From Lineus longissimus (taxonomy: Eukaryota; Nemertea; Pilidiophora; Heteronemertea; Lineidae), in NCBI RefSeq assembly GCF_910592395.1, contig NC_088315.1:11226501-11290500 (forward strand): a DNA stretch of 64,000 nucleotides. The letters run 5' to 3'. Made by a program: the position numbers and the translations under genes. The notes under the pieces are model-generated. The model was given only the letters and a program-made list of their open reading frames with translations, had not been told where the DNA came from and did not search any database. Below are positions 1-15,400 of this stretch, piece by piece; position 1 is the stretch's first letter; each line of letters opens with the position of its first letter.

Positions 1-247
1 TGGATTGCGTTTACACCCGGGAAATTCAGACTGCATTCAGATTCGATCGGATCTCAGCGGGTCTATTTTCAGTCGTCTAAACGGCCCTATTGAGCCGAGA
101 ATTATTTCCTTACAAAATAAGTGGAAATGTGTAAGATCTCATTTGATGATAATTTTCAGCGTTCTGGCGTATGTTGGAATTACAGGAAAGGTAGACATAT
201 GCGGTATTAAAGTGATCTAACATTTAACACTCTGACATAGGGCCTAC

Positions 248-461
248 CTCGAACCGCAACTTTGGTTTTCCTCTAAGAAGTCTTTCCTCAAGTTGTCTTT
301 CTATTCCACTGAAGTCATAACTGATGACAGTGCCCTTCCCAATCTCCAGGGAGTAGTTGCAATGGGCAAGGACCATGGGTAGAAGGTCCTTCTCAGGGTC
401 ATAGGAGATCAGATGTGCGGGTGTGGCTTCTTTAGTGCTGAACTCGGGCAGTTCACTTGAT
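248..461 (-). CDS. RNF213: RNF213-like exon 56, C-terminal domain
   Basis: Reads HLISYDPEKDLLPMVLAHC, NYSLEIGKGTVISYDF and IERQLEERLLRGKP. Near the C-terminus of RNF213. The donor GTAGGC shows at least one more exon lies to the left, outside the window. Confidence 0.95.
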
Positions 462-3400
462 CTGAATATACAGCAGTTACATCAGTAAGTTTTCTACCGG
501 TCATTAATCACACTCATCCTACTTTTAAGATGTCCAATTTATAAAGGCATATGTCAACTTCAGCCGACTAACAAAACAGAACACCTTTAGCCTTTGAATG
601 TTGAAGGGTTACTCCATTTTATTGTGATTGAGGAAAATTTGATGGAGTTTCACAGTAATGTTGAAATATATTCTGTATGTCTATCAACGCAATTGAAAAT
701 TTCCAAATTCAATTGCAAATTTCAAATCTCTAAGGGATACCTTTAATGCATTTCCCTAAAAAGACACTTAATAGGTGTGTCAATTCACCACATGTCAATA
801 TAAGGCCAAATAATCTGATTTGGAGACAAGATAATTTCATTGTAAACCTTTGACAATTCTAAAACAAACAGGCACACTAATTTTGTCCTGTATGTGGTAT
901 CGGTTGGTTGGGTCTGCAATGACCATGCTGTTTGTTGTTTAGTTTAGCCTGCTACATTGTAGTGTGCACATGCATATAATTAACAGAGCGCGAAAATATC
1001 ATGGCTGAATTGTGAGTCGTTGTCGTTCAATGTCAGCTGTCCAACAAAGTGAAGTTGGGCCTTAGTAAACGCCCGTCCTACGAACCCAAGGACGTAGCAG
1101 ATTTCATATTTATAGGTCTCAAAGAACCAGCTATGCCACTGTACAGACCAATTTAGCTGAACTCACGCTTTCTCCTTGTATCTACAATATGACATGATGA
1201 ATTCGTTGTGTTTCCTCGTGAGGAACTCAAGCAGCATGACAGAACAGAGGCCTAGTCCCTGCGAACATGGAATTAGCATGGCAATAGGCGTTTCACCATC
1301 CACAGCCAGCTCGCAGTTGTCCCGGGGGAGTGTGTACCCACTCGCGGCTGGAAAAACAAACGCAACAATTATACTGCTGTTTGCTTCATATATAATGAAA
1401 CCGAAAAATGCTTTTTAACCATTAAAGAAATTCGGCTAGCCACCATTGCATTGGACAATCTAAGGGTCTTGGGCTTATGAATTTTAGTATGGTGTTTTCT
1501 AATGAGTAGGCTACATAAACAGCATTGAATAGCTTACTGTATGTTCGAAGTGCATCTCGGACACACTTCCAGGCTTCAGCAAACTCGTCCACCAATTTCT
1601 TGATCTCGTCCCTTTGTGCTACTGTAATAAGAATGAACAATTGAAGGATTTAAGTGAACACACAGATTTACACCGTACGCCTTCATGACCTAATCATGCA
1701 CAATAAAACTTGACACTAGCTGACAACATAATCTCAAATCTGCACTAGATACAAATTTCCACTTCCTTAGTTCTTGGCTCATTCTACCAGTTTACAGGAG
1801 GTGTTCTACTGATTCAGATAGATAACACAATATTGGCAGTGCCAGCACAGCCGGTAGCAAAGTCTCACACTCCCAGACCAATGGTAGATTACATAAGATT
1901 ACTACCACTTTCTTCCTTAAGAGCTATCAAGGAAATAAGGATAAGAAACAAGACTCGGCAGAAGGGTCATCACAGATCCTAGACAGATTTCAACTTATAT
2001 TCTGTGAGGAAATACATGCGATTTTCGGCTCACTCTACAAGTTGACAGCATGTGGTCTATTGATTATCTTGACAGTACCAGCACAGCAGGTATAGCAAAG
2101 TCTCTCACTCCCAGGCCATTAGTAGATTACCGGATATATCTACAATTCACAGTGACTGCCTTTTGAGGCGCGCGATCGCGCCCGCGCACCATCGCGCGCC
2201 TCAATTTTTTTTAGGTGAATGAAACATCGCGCGCCTGCCCTTTAAAATGCATTAAAAAATCGCGCGCCTAAAAAATGATTGCGACGCAGTGGAAAGTGAT
2301 GCTAATTACACAGGGGTCAGTAAGTCAGACATTTCAATTATCGAACTATTTTTGTGCTAAAGACTAGGCCATGATAGACAGAAATTATAGAAACCGGACG
2401 CGACTGCCGCAGGTGCACGAGCCGAGATGCAATATTCCCGCCGAAATTATATACTCAAGAGAAGACATACTATACCGGTACTCCGACGTAAATCTCGCTG
2501 TTCTGGAAATATCTTTGCGGTAGTCTCGCGCGTACCGGATATAACCCATCAAGCTTTTCTCCTTCAGAGAAATACTGCGTTGCGCTCAAGTGCCTTATAA
2601 GGCTGTGAACAAAATTAACGTTCGACCAATGAGAAAGCCACATTACCCTGCATACGAGGTTGGACGCGTGATCACTTAGTGACAAGTAAAAATAGAATCA
2701 GACCACATGTTTCTATATGTCAGAATGCTGCCGTTTGCGCTGTAGTACACGTGTGTTGTCCAAATTTTCGATTTCAAGCAAGTTTAAGGCCAACCTCGTG
2801 TCCACCAGACTAACGTTGTCGATGGATACCAGAAGAAAAGTTGGTTGGTGGTAAAAAAAACAGTGCACCTAGGATTTTATGGTGCACTGAAAACCATGCA
2901 CCTGGCTTTTTCAAAAGGCAGTCACTGAATTCATGCTTCCCCTCAGCTATCAAGGTAATTATTGTTGGTGTAGTAGCACCGCCAAGAGCCAGGAACCTCA
3001 TTTCTTCCCTAAACAATTCTGATAGCAAAAAATTGTGTCACGCAACCTCCAGGGAAATGTCAGACTTACCTTCGTATTCCTGCAGGAATTTGCTGACCTT
3101 AATGCGCTGTGCATCCGCCTGATTGATTCTATGCTGGTATTTCTGAAGCAACAATTGCTGCAGTCTGCTGATGGCTGGGAGATGACACATGGCCCGCAGA
3201 TGATGTTCCTAAAGGAAAGCAATTCCCAAGACACAAATGAAAGATTAATGTGAGACACAGGGCAAGGGTTTGCCATAATATTTATTTATGTACTTGTACA
3301 GTCTAGCTCATATTAATATCAACACCTATGATTTGTGATATCTCTCAAAACTTCACACTGATTTCAATATAAATTGCCCAGAATTGTCACAAATCCTGTT

Positions 3401-6400
3401 GTCCATACAAGCATCTTAAGTACTCCAAAAGGTAGACCTTAACTAGATGGATAAACCATGAAAAACAACTTTCTACAAATCCATTGAGAAGCTTTTGCTT
3501 TAAGTTGGACAAAATATCGTCGTCTGAAATTGGAAAAATACATGTGAAGTATGCCCTATAACGATAGTTTACTTCTTTTAACATGGTTGATCTGTACACC
3601 CGAAAGGCTGTGCATCCGTATTTTTGTCTGTGTTGATCAACATATGTCTTGATGTGATGTGTTAATTGGTGATTACATATTAATGAAGACAATAATACAC
3701 TTCATTGTAATCATAATGATGATACAGACAACAACATTTGCGACAACCTTGTGCAAACCAAATTGAAAACGGTTGAATAGTTTAGGAGATATCATAAGTT
3801 GTAGATGTTGATAATAATATGAGATAGACTGTATTGGACACCACAAACGGTGCATTAGAACTCGATCTTGAACACTGACGTAGTGCATAGTTTTCTTTTT
3901 CACTTTTGGCTCTGTACTGCTCATTTCTAGATAGATTTTGATGAAATCTACAGCTTATTAACTTTTCATGTATCTCTTCAAATGTGCCAAGTTCCATTTG
4001 AAAATGTCCATAAAAAAATAGGATCATGCCCAGTGTCTTCAAAATCATTCATCAAATACATTTTTCAGACTTTATTTTCAAACATTAGTCAAAAATTGTG
4101 CGAGGGCCCAAAATTAGATGCTTATTATCAGAAAAAAAGGACCAGTTTGAAGAAATCGGTCAGGTCATCTTCTTCTAAAAAAGCATTTGTGATCATTTCC
4201 TTCCTTGGAAAAATGACATCAGCGACAGTTGGGTGGCCTACCATGTTGCCAATAAACATGCTATATTAATTGTTTAACTGTTATGGTCGTCGGGTAGGAA
4301 GTAGCATACATTTTTGAAACATATTAAACTGGTCAAGATTAAAGGAAAAGCTTGTCTAAGACACGTCATCTCTAGCCTTACCTCTTGAAGGAAGTGACGT
4401 AAGATCCTTGTCTCCTCACGATCATGGCCATTATCATTCATGAGCTGTGTCAGGTGGTCCACCGTCACCCGGTATCGATACTGCCACATCATGTGACTGT
4501 CGTGGATCTTGTTGACATCGACATCATCACCAAGTGTGACCACTTCGTGTATAATCTTGATCAGGGGATTGTTTGCTACAAAAAATGATCTTTCACACTT
4601 GAATGACTCACAGCCAAACATGATTTTAATTGTTAAAATACAAAAAATAATTGGGAATTATTCTGGCACTAAAACAATAGCAACACTCCAAAATCAGCCA
4701 ATTTGGAAATGCTCCACAAAGGTAGCACACTGACTCAAATTACAACTCAAATTACCTGGATTAAGAAGATTTCAATCAACCAGTCTCTGACTTTGGGAAA
4801 CAAGGTCATTGCAAAACCTTTATAAGAATACAACTCTGTCAATATGTGCAATGCAATACGATTTGCTTCATTAGCGTCTCTCTGCATTTGGAAATTCAAA
4901 TTCATATAATGCAAGGCTTATGTAAATTTATGTGAGGATAAAACATGCATTGCATTCGAATGAATAAGATACTCACACAAACGCTCGTCACTAAGCAATC
5001 GTTCATTGATTCGGTTCACTTTGACATCAAAGTCCTGAAAACAAACCCATGAGTTCATTTCTAGAAATTGGAAAGATGAATATTAATGATTTTCATGTTC
5101 AGCTTTTGTTTAGGACTCATACTCGATTCACATTCAACTCAATTCGTAAGCGCATTGCTATATCATTACCCCAGCTTTTTGGCGTCTACATTCCTCTTCC
5201 AGCTCATCTCCCTTGGAAGTATACAGAGGCCAACTGCCTCTCAGCACTAGCACTCAACACTTGTGGCTATCTCTGCCAGCAAGGTACCCTTCAGTCCTGG
5301 GTGGAGAGAGCAAGTTAGGTAGAACGCTTGCTCAATGATACAAAATAAAATAGCCGTGATCCCTCAGAATGTCGAACATACAATCCGGTGCCCTACAGTT
5401 GGAACTGGACTAATGTATATTACCAAATTTACCAGCTAATCAATGTGACTTTGTACATGCCTTTTATATTAAAGGGTCTAAACTTACTATGAAACATTGT
5501 CCATGTACCTGTAGCGGATGGCAATTATGATACATGACAGTAATAATGATAAAGCAACCTCACATTCTAACAGGTTTTTTTAAGGATATTTTAATACTTA
5601 AAAGTACTTTAAAAAAAATCAGATATAGAGGGCGAATTAGGCTAAAGATCCACACCAACTTTTAGTGATGCTGCATAGAATACAAAAATGACTCTTCCTA
5701 ACCAGGCACCCCTCCTTCATAAAATAAACAACTACCATTGATTCATACCACCGAATGAAACTCACATGCAGTAGAGGCGTCACATGTGCTTGCGAGAAGG
5801 CAATCTCCCATTGCACACGGGCATCTTTGGAATTCAGGTCCAAGTTAAAGCAGGCATCACCTACAAGGAGACGATTACTGAACATCTGATATCTGTTACA
5901 AAGGTATTATTATGAATGCAAACCAAAACATTAGAATCTTAATTTAAAAGTGCATGATTTGCAAAGCCCGAGTCAAAACCAATCCACATGACATTTTCAC
6001 ATTGTCAATAGTCGCCGAATAGAATGTTGTTCAGGAGGATCGTGGCCTAGCTTGCAAGTTGTATGCCACTGCAGAATATTATAAAGTCTGCCACCAGTTT
6101 CAACCTAGCACTGACAAGTCAATTCCACTCAAGCAGCAAGAAAAAATACCAGGCCAAAACCTCAATTTGTCTGTGATGAGGAGTCTTTGAAATATACAAA
6201 ATCCATTGGTTCGTACTTCTCTGTTCTTCCATGAATCCACCACCGACAAGTAGAGTCATAACTGACAAGCAATCATCAGGCGACTTCCCAAGAGCCCTTG
6301 CAAGCTGTTGGATATCGTGGCGAATATGATCTAATAGGAATGTACAGACTTCATCGGGACCGATGTTTGGTCTGATCATGTCAGCTACAGCCTAGAAGAA

Positions 6401-9400
6401 ATAGATACTGGTAAGGTACTGAGTGTGGTAATGGATGAATCTGAGGTCATTTGTTTGACAGTACCAGCGTAAGAACCACAGTAGACCGTGTCTAATATCG
6501 GTAGCTGTAAGAACTGGTAATTTTTTTTCCTGAGGGGTGAAATGTTTTTCAAGGTCAACTGTCAATTTCATCTGCTACCTAAGGTTGCGGTCAGTAACCG
6601 GTTTATTCAATTTCATGAAGCATTGACTCTTTAGAAGTAGAAAGTAAGTGTTCCGAATCCATCAAGACCATGCCTACTGCAACCAATTTGCTATAACACT
6701 CAATTAAATACCTGGGTGGATATGCATGCAGCTGAAAAGCAGGCAACTGAGCTGCAAACTGTTGATCTTTAACCGTCTGTGACCTTCTTGATAAGCAGCT
6801 GTATCAAATTAGGTTATTGAAGAAAATACTTGTCCAGTGTTTTCCAATGAAAATGCATCCCCTCTTGTTTAGAGCACAACCATGTACCACAATAATAACT
6901 GGTTACAGCACAACAGATCCGACGGCATCCTGAGATCAGACTTTTTTTACTCTTACCTCATATACAAAACCCTAACAAAAAAGCAGTACAATCCGCTGGT
7001 AAGAGTGGCTGTTCTGAATAACTTTACACACCTCGTATAGTTTATGTTAAAATTTGTGGTACAATACAATAAAGACAGGCCGTAATAAAATCTAAGAAGT
7101 TCCTAACGTTTCGATTCTTTGAGCTACATCGATCTTACGCTGTTAAACATTCTGTTGAAATGTTGTTGTGTCTTTATTACGAAATGACATAAACTTGCAG
7201 CGGGGATGTGTAATTCAGCAAACAGCCTTCGAAAGTTCAAGCGTAAAAGTGGATTTCACATGACTAGCGATTCAGTCGACTATTTACTTTTTCCTGGGCA
7301 GTAAAAATGTACCTTCTTACTTCTTGTTCAAAGGTCCGTCGCCGATCAGTTACTATACGGATGAATATGTTGATTATAGGGCCCACAATAGGCTTCCACT
7401 CAGAACCTCACGTATGACTCGATATTGCATCAATTGCTTTGATAATACTCTCTTTCACACATTAAGAGGTCAATCCCAAGAGTGTACAGAAAACATGATT
7501 GACAGGTTACACAGCCCAATTCTATGTTCCATTGGCTACTAGAATTGTTCTAATGGTGGTCATTACAAACAGGTGAATTTCTGACCAATTGGGCTTAATA
7601 TAGGGCCCATATTAGTATATTTGACCTGCCAATATCAATAGTGGCTGGTACTACCAAGTTTACAAGGACAGACCTCTTAATGCGTAAAAGAGAGTAATTT
7701 TGCCGCGGGAAGGGTATTGTGTTGCTGGGGCGAAATACACTTTTAATACAGGGCGACGTTCTGATTGGGCGTGCTGAAGTGCCAAATCCAGGTTCCATGT
7801 CAAGAAAACAGTGCTCCCTGCTAAAAATGCGATCAAGGTATGAATCAACTTATGCATTCGGATCTGAGGATCTTGGGGAACAAGTTCAAAACTAATCAAT
7901 TCTATTTTAATCAGCCGAAGTTAACATCTCTTATATTGAATGGGAAGAACGTTAGAACTAAAACATATACTAAAATAAATAGGTGACCGTTGTGACCAAT
8001 ATGTATAGATCATTTGTTGTAAGTTGCATGACCGGACCCCAGCCTTAAAGACACACCTTTCATTCCTTTTGCTGCTAATAATTCAACCAGTCACAGAGGA
8101 TCCCGGCAAGTCTATTGTGGTCTGTAACCGGTCTATAAATTTGGATAACCACCCTGATAAAACAAGGCAACTCACATGACTGTCGGCGTAATTATATAAT
8201 TTTTAAAACAAACCTGGGCATCATGGTTGGTGCCAATATGCATAGATAGGTGGAGTAGCAGTCGCAGGATGATCGTAACAGCCGGAGTCAGATCACGCTC
8301 TGGGACGGGAGTTAGATCACGCATGTCTGCTCGTCCTAATATGTGGCCGGTCTGTGTGTTGTCCCTTTGAAACGGGTAGATTAGGAGATCACATAATGCA
8401 CAGAGTTTTAATACTTTTTAAATTTTATTTCAAAAGGACCACTTGGGTGTGTCTGGGAGGATAATGTGCCTACTCAAAAATGTGCCGACACATTCAGCAT
8501 CAAAGTAATACCGATCTCCAATAATAGTTTTCACTATTGATACAAGGCAGTTTTAGACCTGGTTTGCAAATTTCTGATAGTTCAGTTTACTGATTTTTTA
8601 CTGATTCTATCTGAGCTCATATCCCTGCTGGGATAAAAAACAAACATATTGCATGTACTTTTAAAGTTTAAGTGAGGGGCATAATTCATCCAAATGCCAC
8701 TTGTATGACAAATCATCTATTATTGTGACTAACAAGTCAGTGGATTCAAGCTACCACAGTATTGACAGAACGGTCTGACATGAACTACCTACCTGGTATC
8801 CAGTCTAACGTTCCCATCCGCAGATACATTTTCTCTCCCACCAATTGTAACCCCACATTTTTGGCACTTCCCTGTATAATATGGTCCACCACACTGCAGT
8901 AAGAAAACAGAAACATTCTCCTGGGTCTCGAGTGCCTTTTTACTCATTTGATAAAAACGAGATTCTCGCTGACAGAGTGTGTTTTCTCCTGTCCCAAGTT
9001 ACCTTCTACAATTACACAAGTCAACTGATTTGTGGTAATCGTCAGGAGTGTTACATTGTCGTAGAATAGCACAATGACAGTGATATAACTAATTGCTTAA
9101 CCCTTAAAGCTGCACCCCCTGAAAAATCACGAAGCAAGATGTAACGGAATGAAGCAAATTAGAAACTTCAAATCAAATTGCTAGTCAGAAAGACATAAGC
9201 CATAAAAGAATGTTGATATTAGCTTTCCTGGTGTGGATCATACTGTTTTGTGAATCAAGTCATAGTTTGTTATCAATTATTTTAAAAGTTTAATTTTTCA
9301 ACTTACATCTCCAATAATGTACGGATGGCCGTTGCTGCACGCTGGAAAAGTAATGTAAGTAACAGTAAGCTCAAGTCAAAAATAAACATTCACAAAATCA

Positions 9401-12400
9401 TAGAGCATCTTGAGCAAATTTCTGGTCCTTGTAAATTATGAGAATAACAGTTAATTTGGCACAGTTTATGATATAGCATGACACAAATTGAAAATTGAAC
9501 TCGAATTTGAAAATTTCTAATCGTGCCAATACACACTGAATACAGATTTCAACAATGCCGTTGCGTAGACAGATATAAACAAATGCTATAAATACCAAGT
9601 TTCAGAACATTTGCATGCATAATAACCGTACTATGGCATTATGTATTTCCATTTTCCTGAGCTACAATGTACCATTAAATACAATGAATACCAACAGCAT
9701 ACCCCTTTACCTGCCTACATCGATCACTTTCATTGTATTTTCTTGTGGCTCAGGTAAATGGAAAGATTGCCACACTCCAGAATGCACTTTGCTGAAACCT
9801 GGTATATATAGTATTTGTATATCAATCTATAAATTTATATTCAATACGTATTTAACACCACTGGAGACTTTCAAAACAAATTTCTATATGAAATCAAATT
9901 TTTAACAGCAGTTTGTTCTAAAATCAAATGCAACAAGGTAGAATTTGTATGTCTGACGAGTGAAAAGAACGGAATATGAATGACCGAGGTGGCACAGGTT
10001 GCCTATCAGATGAGTAAAAGGAGGGAACATGTATGGAGAAGGAGATGGCAAGATCAGATGTCAGGTAATGAAATGGTCAAGGGACCATGTGCTCACCTGG
10101 GGTAATGTAATGAATGTCATTTGCAGTGGATGTGAGGAGAACAGTTTCTGGGTAGTTTCACCAGTTTTGATTCCATTGAATAATATTATTCTTCTCGGTT
10201 CAATGGCACAAAAGAAAATTACCGGTACCATCTAAGTATAGCATTTTGGTTATAAAGTTGATTGAATTTCAGGGTTATTGAAGAGTGTACATGTCAAATG
10301 GAAATTGGTCGAGATTTGTTCAACAGTTTAGGAGTAATATGACTTGGTTGGATTTTCAAGATGGCGGCCATATTTGTCATGGGATTTGACTGAAAATTAG
10401 GGAAATTGATGAGTACATAGATATAAATCACATGAAATTTGGTTGCAATCCAACTTTATTTAATTTTCAAGATTGCCGCCTGGCGACCATATTTGAAGTC
10501 CGAGTGGGACAAATTTTTGGGGTAGAATAGGGGGTCCCCTAGCTATATGTCCTCACAAGTTTAGAACCTTCTAGCTCAAATAGAAACAAAACGTGCCACC
10601 TATCTGTTATTTAGTGAATTTTGACCTCTGTGACCTTGAAAAGTAGATCAAATCAAAAACCCGGGTGATATGTCATTTGACCATCTTAGATACACCCACC
10701 ATAAAAATTTCGTCACTCTACTACGTACAACCATTAGCTTCAAAAAGGCCAAAAAACAATTTCCAAGATGGCCGCCTGTGAAGGCCAGAAAGTAGGTCAC
10801 ATTGCGAAAAATAAAAAATAAATCTGGGCATATTGCCCAAAGCTACCATCACACCAAGTTCTAGCTATCTAGCCCTAGCGGTGACGAAACATGCTCCGCT
10901 AACGGACGACGAAGGATGCCAGAGTTCCCTTTAAGCTCCCCAGAGGTGAGCTAAAAAGTAGAGAATGTTTGTGGAGCAGGGGCTGGCACATAAGACAAGA
11001 GAAATGTAATGACCAACTGCTCAACCGCTTAGCAGTTTGCTCCTGCGGATGTCCCCTTTGCTAGCAGCCTACTTCCTTTCCAAGAGAGACCTTTTGCAAG
11101 CGCAGTCAGCTATCTGGAAATTCCACTACTCGATCTTCTTGTGTAGCCAGTCGAGGTTTTTGTGTCATGCAGTTAAGTCCTCGATAATCCCAATTTGATG
11201 ACTTATCAAAGGTTATGTTTTTTTCCATTTTGAAGCAACTGACCAAAAATGGCAAATTATGCAAAAAATGGCAGTTGAGCAGAAAGCCAGAAGATGGAAT
11301 AGAATAAAATGGCAGGGGGCGGATTGCTCCACTCTGGAACTTTAGCTAAGCGATGTGCAATGAAAATGCTCCATAGACTATGTGCTCAACTAGCATTATC
11401 TTGCCAAAGAGTGGACAGCTAAAAATGAATGATAATTTGAGTACACTGTTCCCTGTTTTAGGTGACGGTACCGGGTACCTGAAAAACACACCAAATCACA
11501 GCAAAGTCTTGAACTTTGATCTGTACGACCCTGAAAATTGGGTCAAGGATACAGACGACTGACACTGCAGTATTATACAGTATAGACTGAACGTAGGCCT
11601 ATAAAACGATGTAATATCTCCGGGGTTAAATGTAACCAACTCACCGTAAAATACTGGATTTTCGTAGGCAGTCTTAGCAGCAAGAAGAGCAGTTCTCAGC
11701 TCTTCAAGATGATCCTGGGGCATGGTCGGTAGATAAGAGGCCTGTAATGATTCGGAAAATCCCTTCAACCAAAAGTAGTTTTACATCAATCTCTCCAAAA
11801 TATGCACAACTGATATTCTACCAGGTTGTCCACTACTTGTTTTTAAACCAATCCACCAAATATTGTAAAAACCAAGCATCGCATATGCAAAAATACCACA
11901 TGGAATTTCAGAGAACTCTGGTGTAGTGCATGCAAAAAGTAGCCGATGAAAAAGTTAAACCTGTTGTCAGCACAGGATATGTATTTGCTGGTGGTCATCC
12001 CAACGGCAGTTTAGAATACTTCTAGAGAAGCTCACGTCCAAGCTGCTCCAATCCAGTGATGTTATTGGAAGAGGATGCTTTGTCTATTGTTCACTGTGTG
12101 ACAATGAGGAATACACCCATGCAAAGGAGTGTTCCAACTGCTGCTATTTCTGATAACATTTGATGTCTACAGCTTGGGGAAGCTATGTTAAAAGCAACTA
12201 GGCTGTCAAATGCTTGATAAACAAGGAGAAATATTGTGCTTTTTTCTCCTTTTCTCTCAGCCCAACTTGTCCATTATCAACAAAATTTTTTGTAACTGCC
12301 TTGCATGAAGCGGACGGCTTGTCACGTACCTAATTACCCACCTTCCAAAAAACCATTGTCTGCTGTCCACATTATCACAATTTAATTTTGTATCTTCCTC

Positions 12401-15400
12401 GCTGCGTTCTTAAGGACATTAATATTGATAAACAGCAATTATTACCATTCTGCATAGTTTACTCATCATAGGCGTGAAAGAAATCAAAATTGATAAAGAA
12501 ACTAGCCAAGTCACACTAACCACCATTTTGCGCGGTGCACTCATCATAGTTCTGAGAGGCTTCAACAGAGCTGGTGTCTTGTTTGATGACTGTATCACAA
12601 GGTTGAATAACCGCAGCAGATTTTTGATGGCCTTGGTCGTTTCGTCAGCCCTGACAGGTTCAGGACCTAATTGTTTGGACTTGGACCTTTCTAGAATATC
12701 ATGGGCAGCTTGCTGTAATGCAAAATTTGTTGCTTAATCTCACATCACATCAAAAACAATGCAATGCACAATATAAATGTAAAATTATGAAAAGATAGGA
12801 AAGAACTTGCACTATGAGAACAGGACTGTTGAAATCAGAAAGATAGTTATTGATTGCATAAGAGTGGGTGCGTAGGTTTACCCATCGTCACTTCAATAAG
12901 AGCTTGTATTTCTACTAACATTGAGCTACTTCATGTGATTTCATTGTTGATACTTATTAGATTACTCTCAGGCCCACTAACTAATCAAAAGTTCACATGG
13001 CAGTATAGTCTGCATATCCTTTTACTATGTTTTAGTACCGTGAATGAGTCTGGTTACACTAAGGTATGAGGAAGTACAATTTTGAAGGAATACGACATTT
13101 ACTTCAAAAAGCTTCTGATAACCTAGAGCTTACTTAATATATAACCTGTCAATGACAATTCACAATTTACACTTCTTCAGATAAGAACATAATCATGCCC
13201 GTTTATGTTGAGAATCTTACCTTGTTCTTCATGAAAGTCTGGTTAATACAGACACTCAGCAGGTTGTCAATGATCTTGTAAAGAAAATAAGACCAAATCA
13301 CCAAAAGACAATTTTATAAAAGACATCAGCCTAAACTTTTGTGATTTGTGAAGGAAAATGGCAAATAATGACATTTAATTAGAAGCGGATTAAATCTTTT
13401 CTATTTGGTCAAAATTAACATTCTTTTATGAAAATTACACGATAAAGGTTGGAACTAAAACATTAATTGACGTAAAAAATAGATGACGTCTTGTTATCAA
13501 TATGTTACTGATCTTCTTTTGTTGTAAGAGCGCACTGGATATTGCATGGCCAGACCCCCGCCTTAACCCTTTCGGACCTGAGCAACCGTGACACGGTTGA
13601 TCTTGACCCCACCGCAATTACCCGAGCAACCGTGGGGCGGTTGATGCAGAAGATCGTTGATAACTAGCAAATTACGGTGCTGCCATCTTCGAACTGCCTA
13701 TGAAAACAATGTCTACAATCAATGAAACCAGTCTCGCTGGTTTCGGGGATTCCCCGACGATATATACGGCCGTAGTAGACATTTGTACTACATGCATTGT
13801 AGAGCAGCAGCGCGGCGATATGGCGGCAAAACGGAAAGCACATTTGTCTACCGAAGATGTTCTTGCGGCGCTCGATGATGATAGCGAGTCCGATTTAGAT
13901 CTGGGGGGTGAAGATATGGAGCTGTCAGATGGGGAAAAGTTCGACCACTCGGACCATGAATCATACAATCTTACATGTCGCAGTTGCGGGTGTGAAAAAT
14001 TCAAAAACAGGGTGATCTTGTATTTTTCACCTAAATATCAGGTAAAAACAATTTGTTTATCACAGATTCAAAGTTCTAATAGTTATAATAAAAATATAAT
14101 AACAAAAAAAGTGATTTCTACCTTTTATTTTGGCTGAAATATGAAATTATGTCGTTTTCGTCAGATTTTGACGTTTTCGCCCAAAAATGAGGAAAATGTC
14201 CCCAAAATCATAATTTCGGAGATAATTGAAAAAAAAATGTGTGAAAATGAAGATGCCCCACCCCCCTACCTATTCCATGCAGTTTTTGTTCGTGGTTCTT
14301 GAAACTAAGAGAGCCAAGAATTTTCAAAGTAAAAAAATCACTTGCGGACAGTTTTGAGAATATGCTAATGAGGTCACATGACCTCATTAGCATTAAAAAA
14401 AATTTTTTTTCCCCACCAAAATATTCTCCATTTAGTTGTCTATCCAACCCAAGCAGTCATTTTCCTCTATCTCTCTTATTTTCAACACACCAGGCCAGCA
14501 GAAAAAAGCTATAAAAATCCCCATTTTGGGCCTGGGTAGATGGGTGGGTTAGGTGTTGGGTCCGAAAGGGTTAAGGTGAATATTGCAGTGACCCGATGTT
14601 ATTGCTTTCGTAGCTTTGTTCTTTAGACTTTACCACTAAGCAACGTCCTGGGTCCCTGAAACTAGCATACTGTAATGAACCTATACTGGCCAACAAGAAA
14701 ATGAAAAATATGACGTTTCTTGCAAAGAAGGATTGCTGGCATCTTTTTGGTCACCTAGTGCCATAAGATATTACAGACTGCTGCAAGGCAGTAAGAAAAT
14801 GGTTCGATATCTGAAATCAATTTGGCTTTTAGAACTTCATCAGCGGTAAACGCTTTATTTATAACGAAAGGTTACCATGCACTTATCCAACAACATGCAC
14901 ATGTGCAATGAAATGCCAAATCTGATCGGGTTAAACCTACCTCGTCACTTATCCTGTGCTTGACATTCTCCTCAAACATGTTCTGAGCGAACACCGCCTG
15001 ATGCAAGGCCAAAAGGCAGGCCACTTCTTTTACCCGGTTATTTCCCTTCAACCCCTTTAATAATAACAAAGAGTTACATTTGTAAGCACATGCAATAAAA
15101 CAAAACAAATGCGTCTTAACAGTAAGTAGAAAGTATTTAAAATCGTTCGAAATACAGTTTACCAGTGAGACATTAACTTGATATATCATAAGTGACAAAT
15201 TTTCTGTGCCGAAATATTGCTACATGACCAATATCAGAGATTTAAATCGGCTGTTCAAGGGGCAAATATCTTGGCGCAAAAAACAGACGTCGGCAATGTT
15301 TTTGAAAATGACGTCATACCATGTAAAATCCGAGGATATCCTCGTGTCGCCGACAGGGCGGGTACTTGTGAAATTTACGCACCTCGGCGCAATAGAGGTC

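Larger units (their letters stand above)
6392..8213. other. Intron 47/48
   Basis: 1.8 kb. Contains the weak foldback at 7330-7800 and a family C copy at 7925-8052; the rest is unremarkable. Confidence 0.6.

Noticed and set aside
2841-3276. Overlapping plus-strand frames around exon 53
   Set aside because: Opposite strand of a well-supported exon; no independent motif.
4382-4575. Acceptor at 4575 (TTTTTTGTAG) for exon 52
   Set aside because: Good-looking site, but it breaks the reading phase with exon 51 and removes the conserved SFFVANNP start.
13672-14004. 110-codon minus-strand frame over the piggyBac-like element
   Set aside because: Antisense of the transposase N-terminus; Ser-rich because the sense strand is Asp/Glu-rich.
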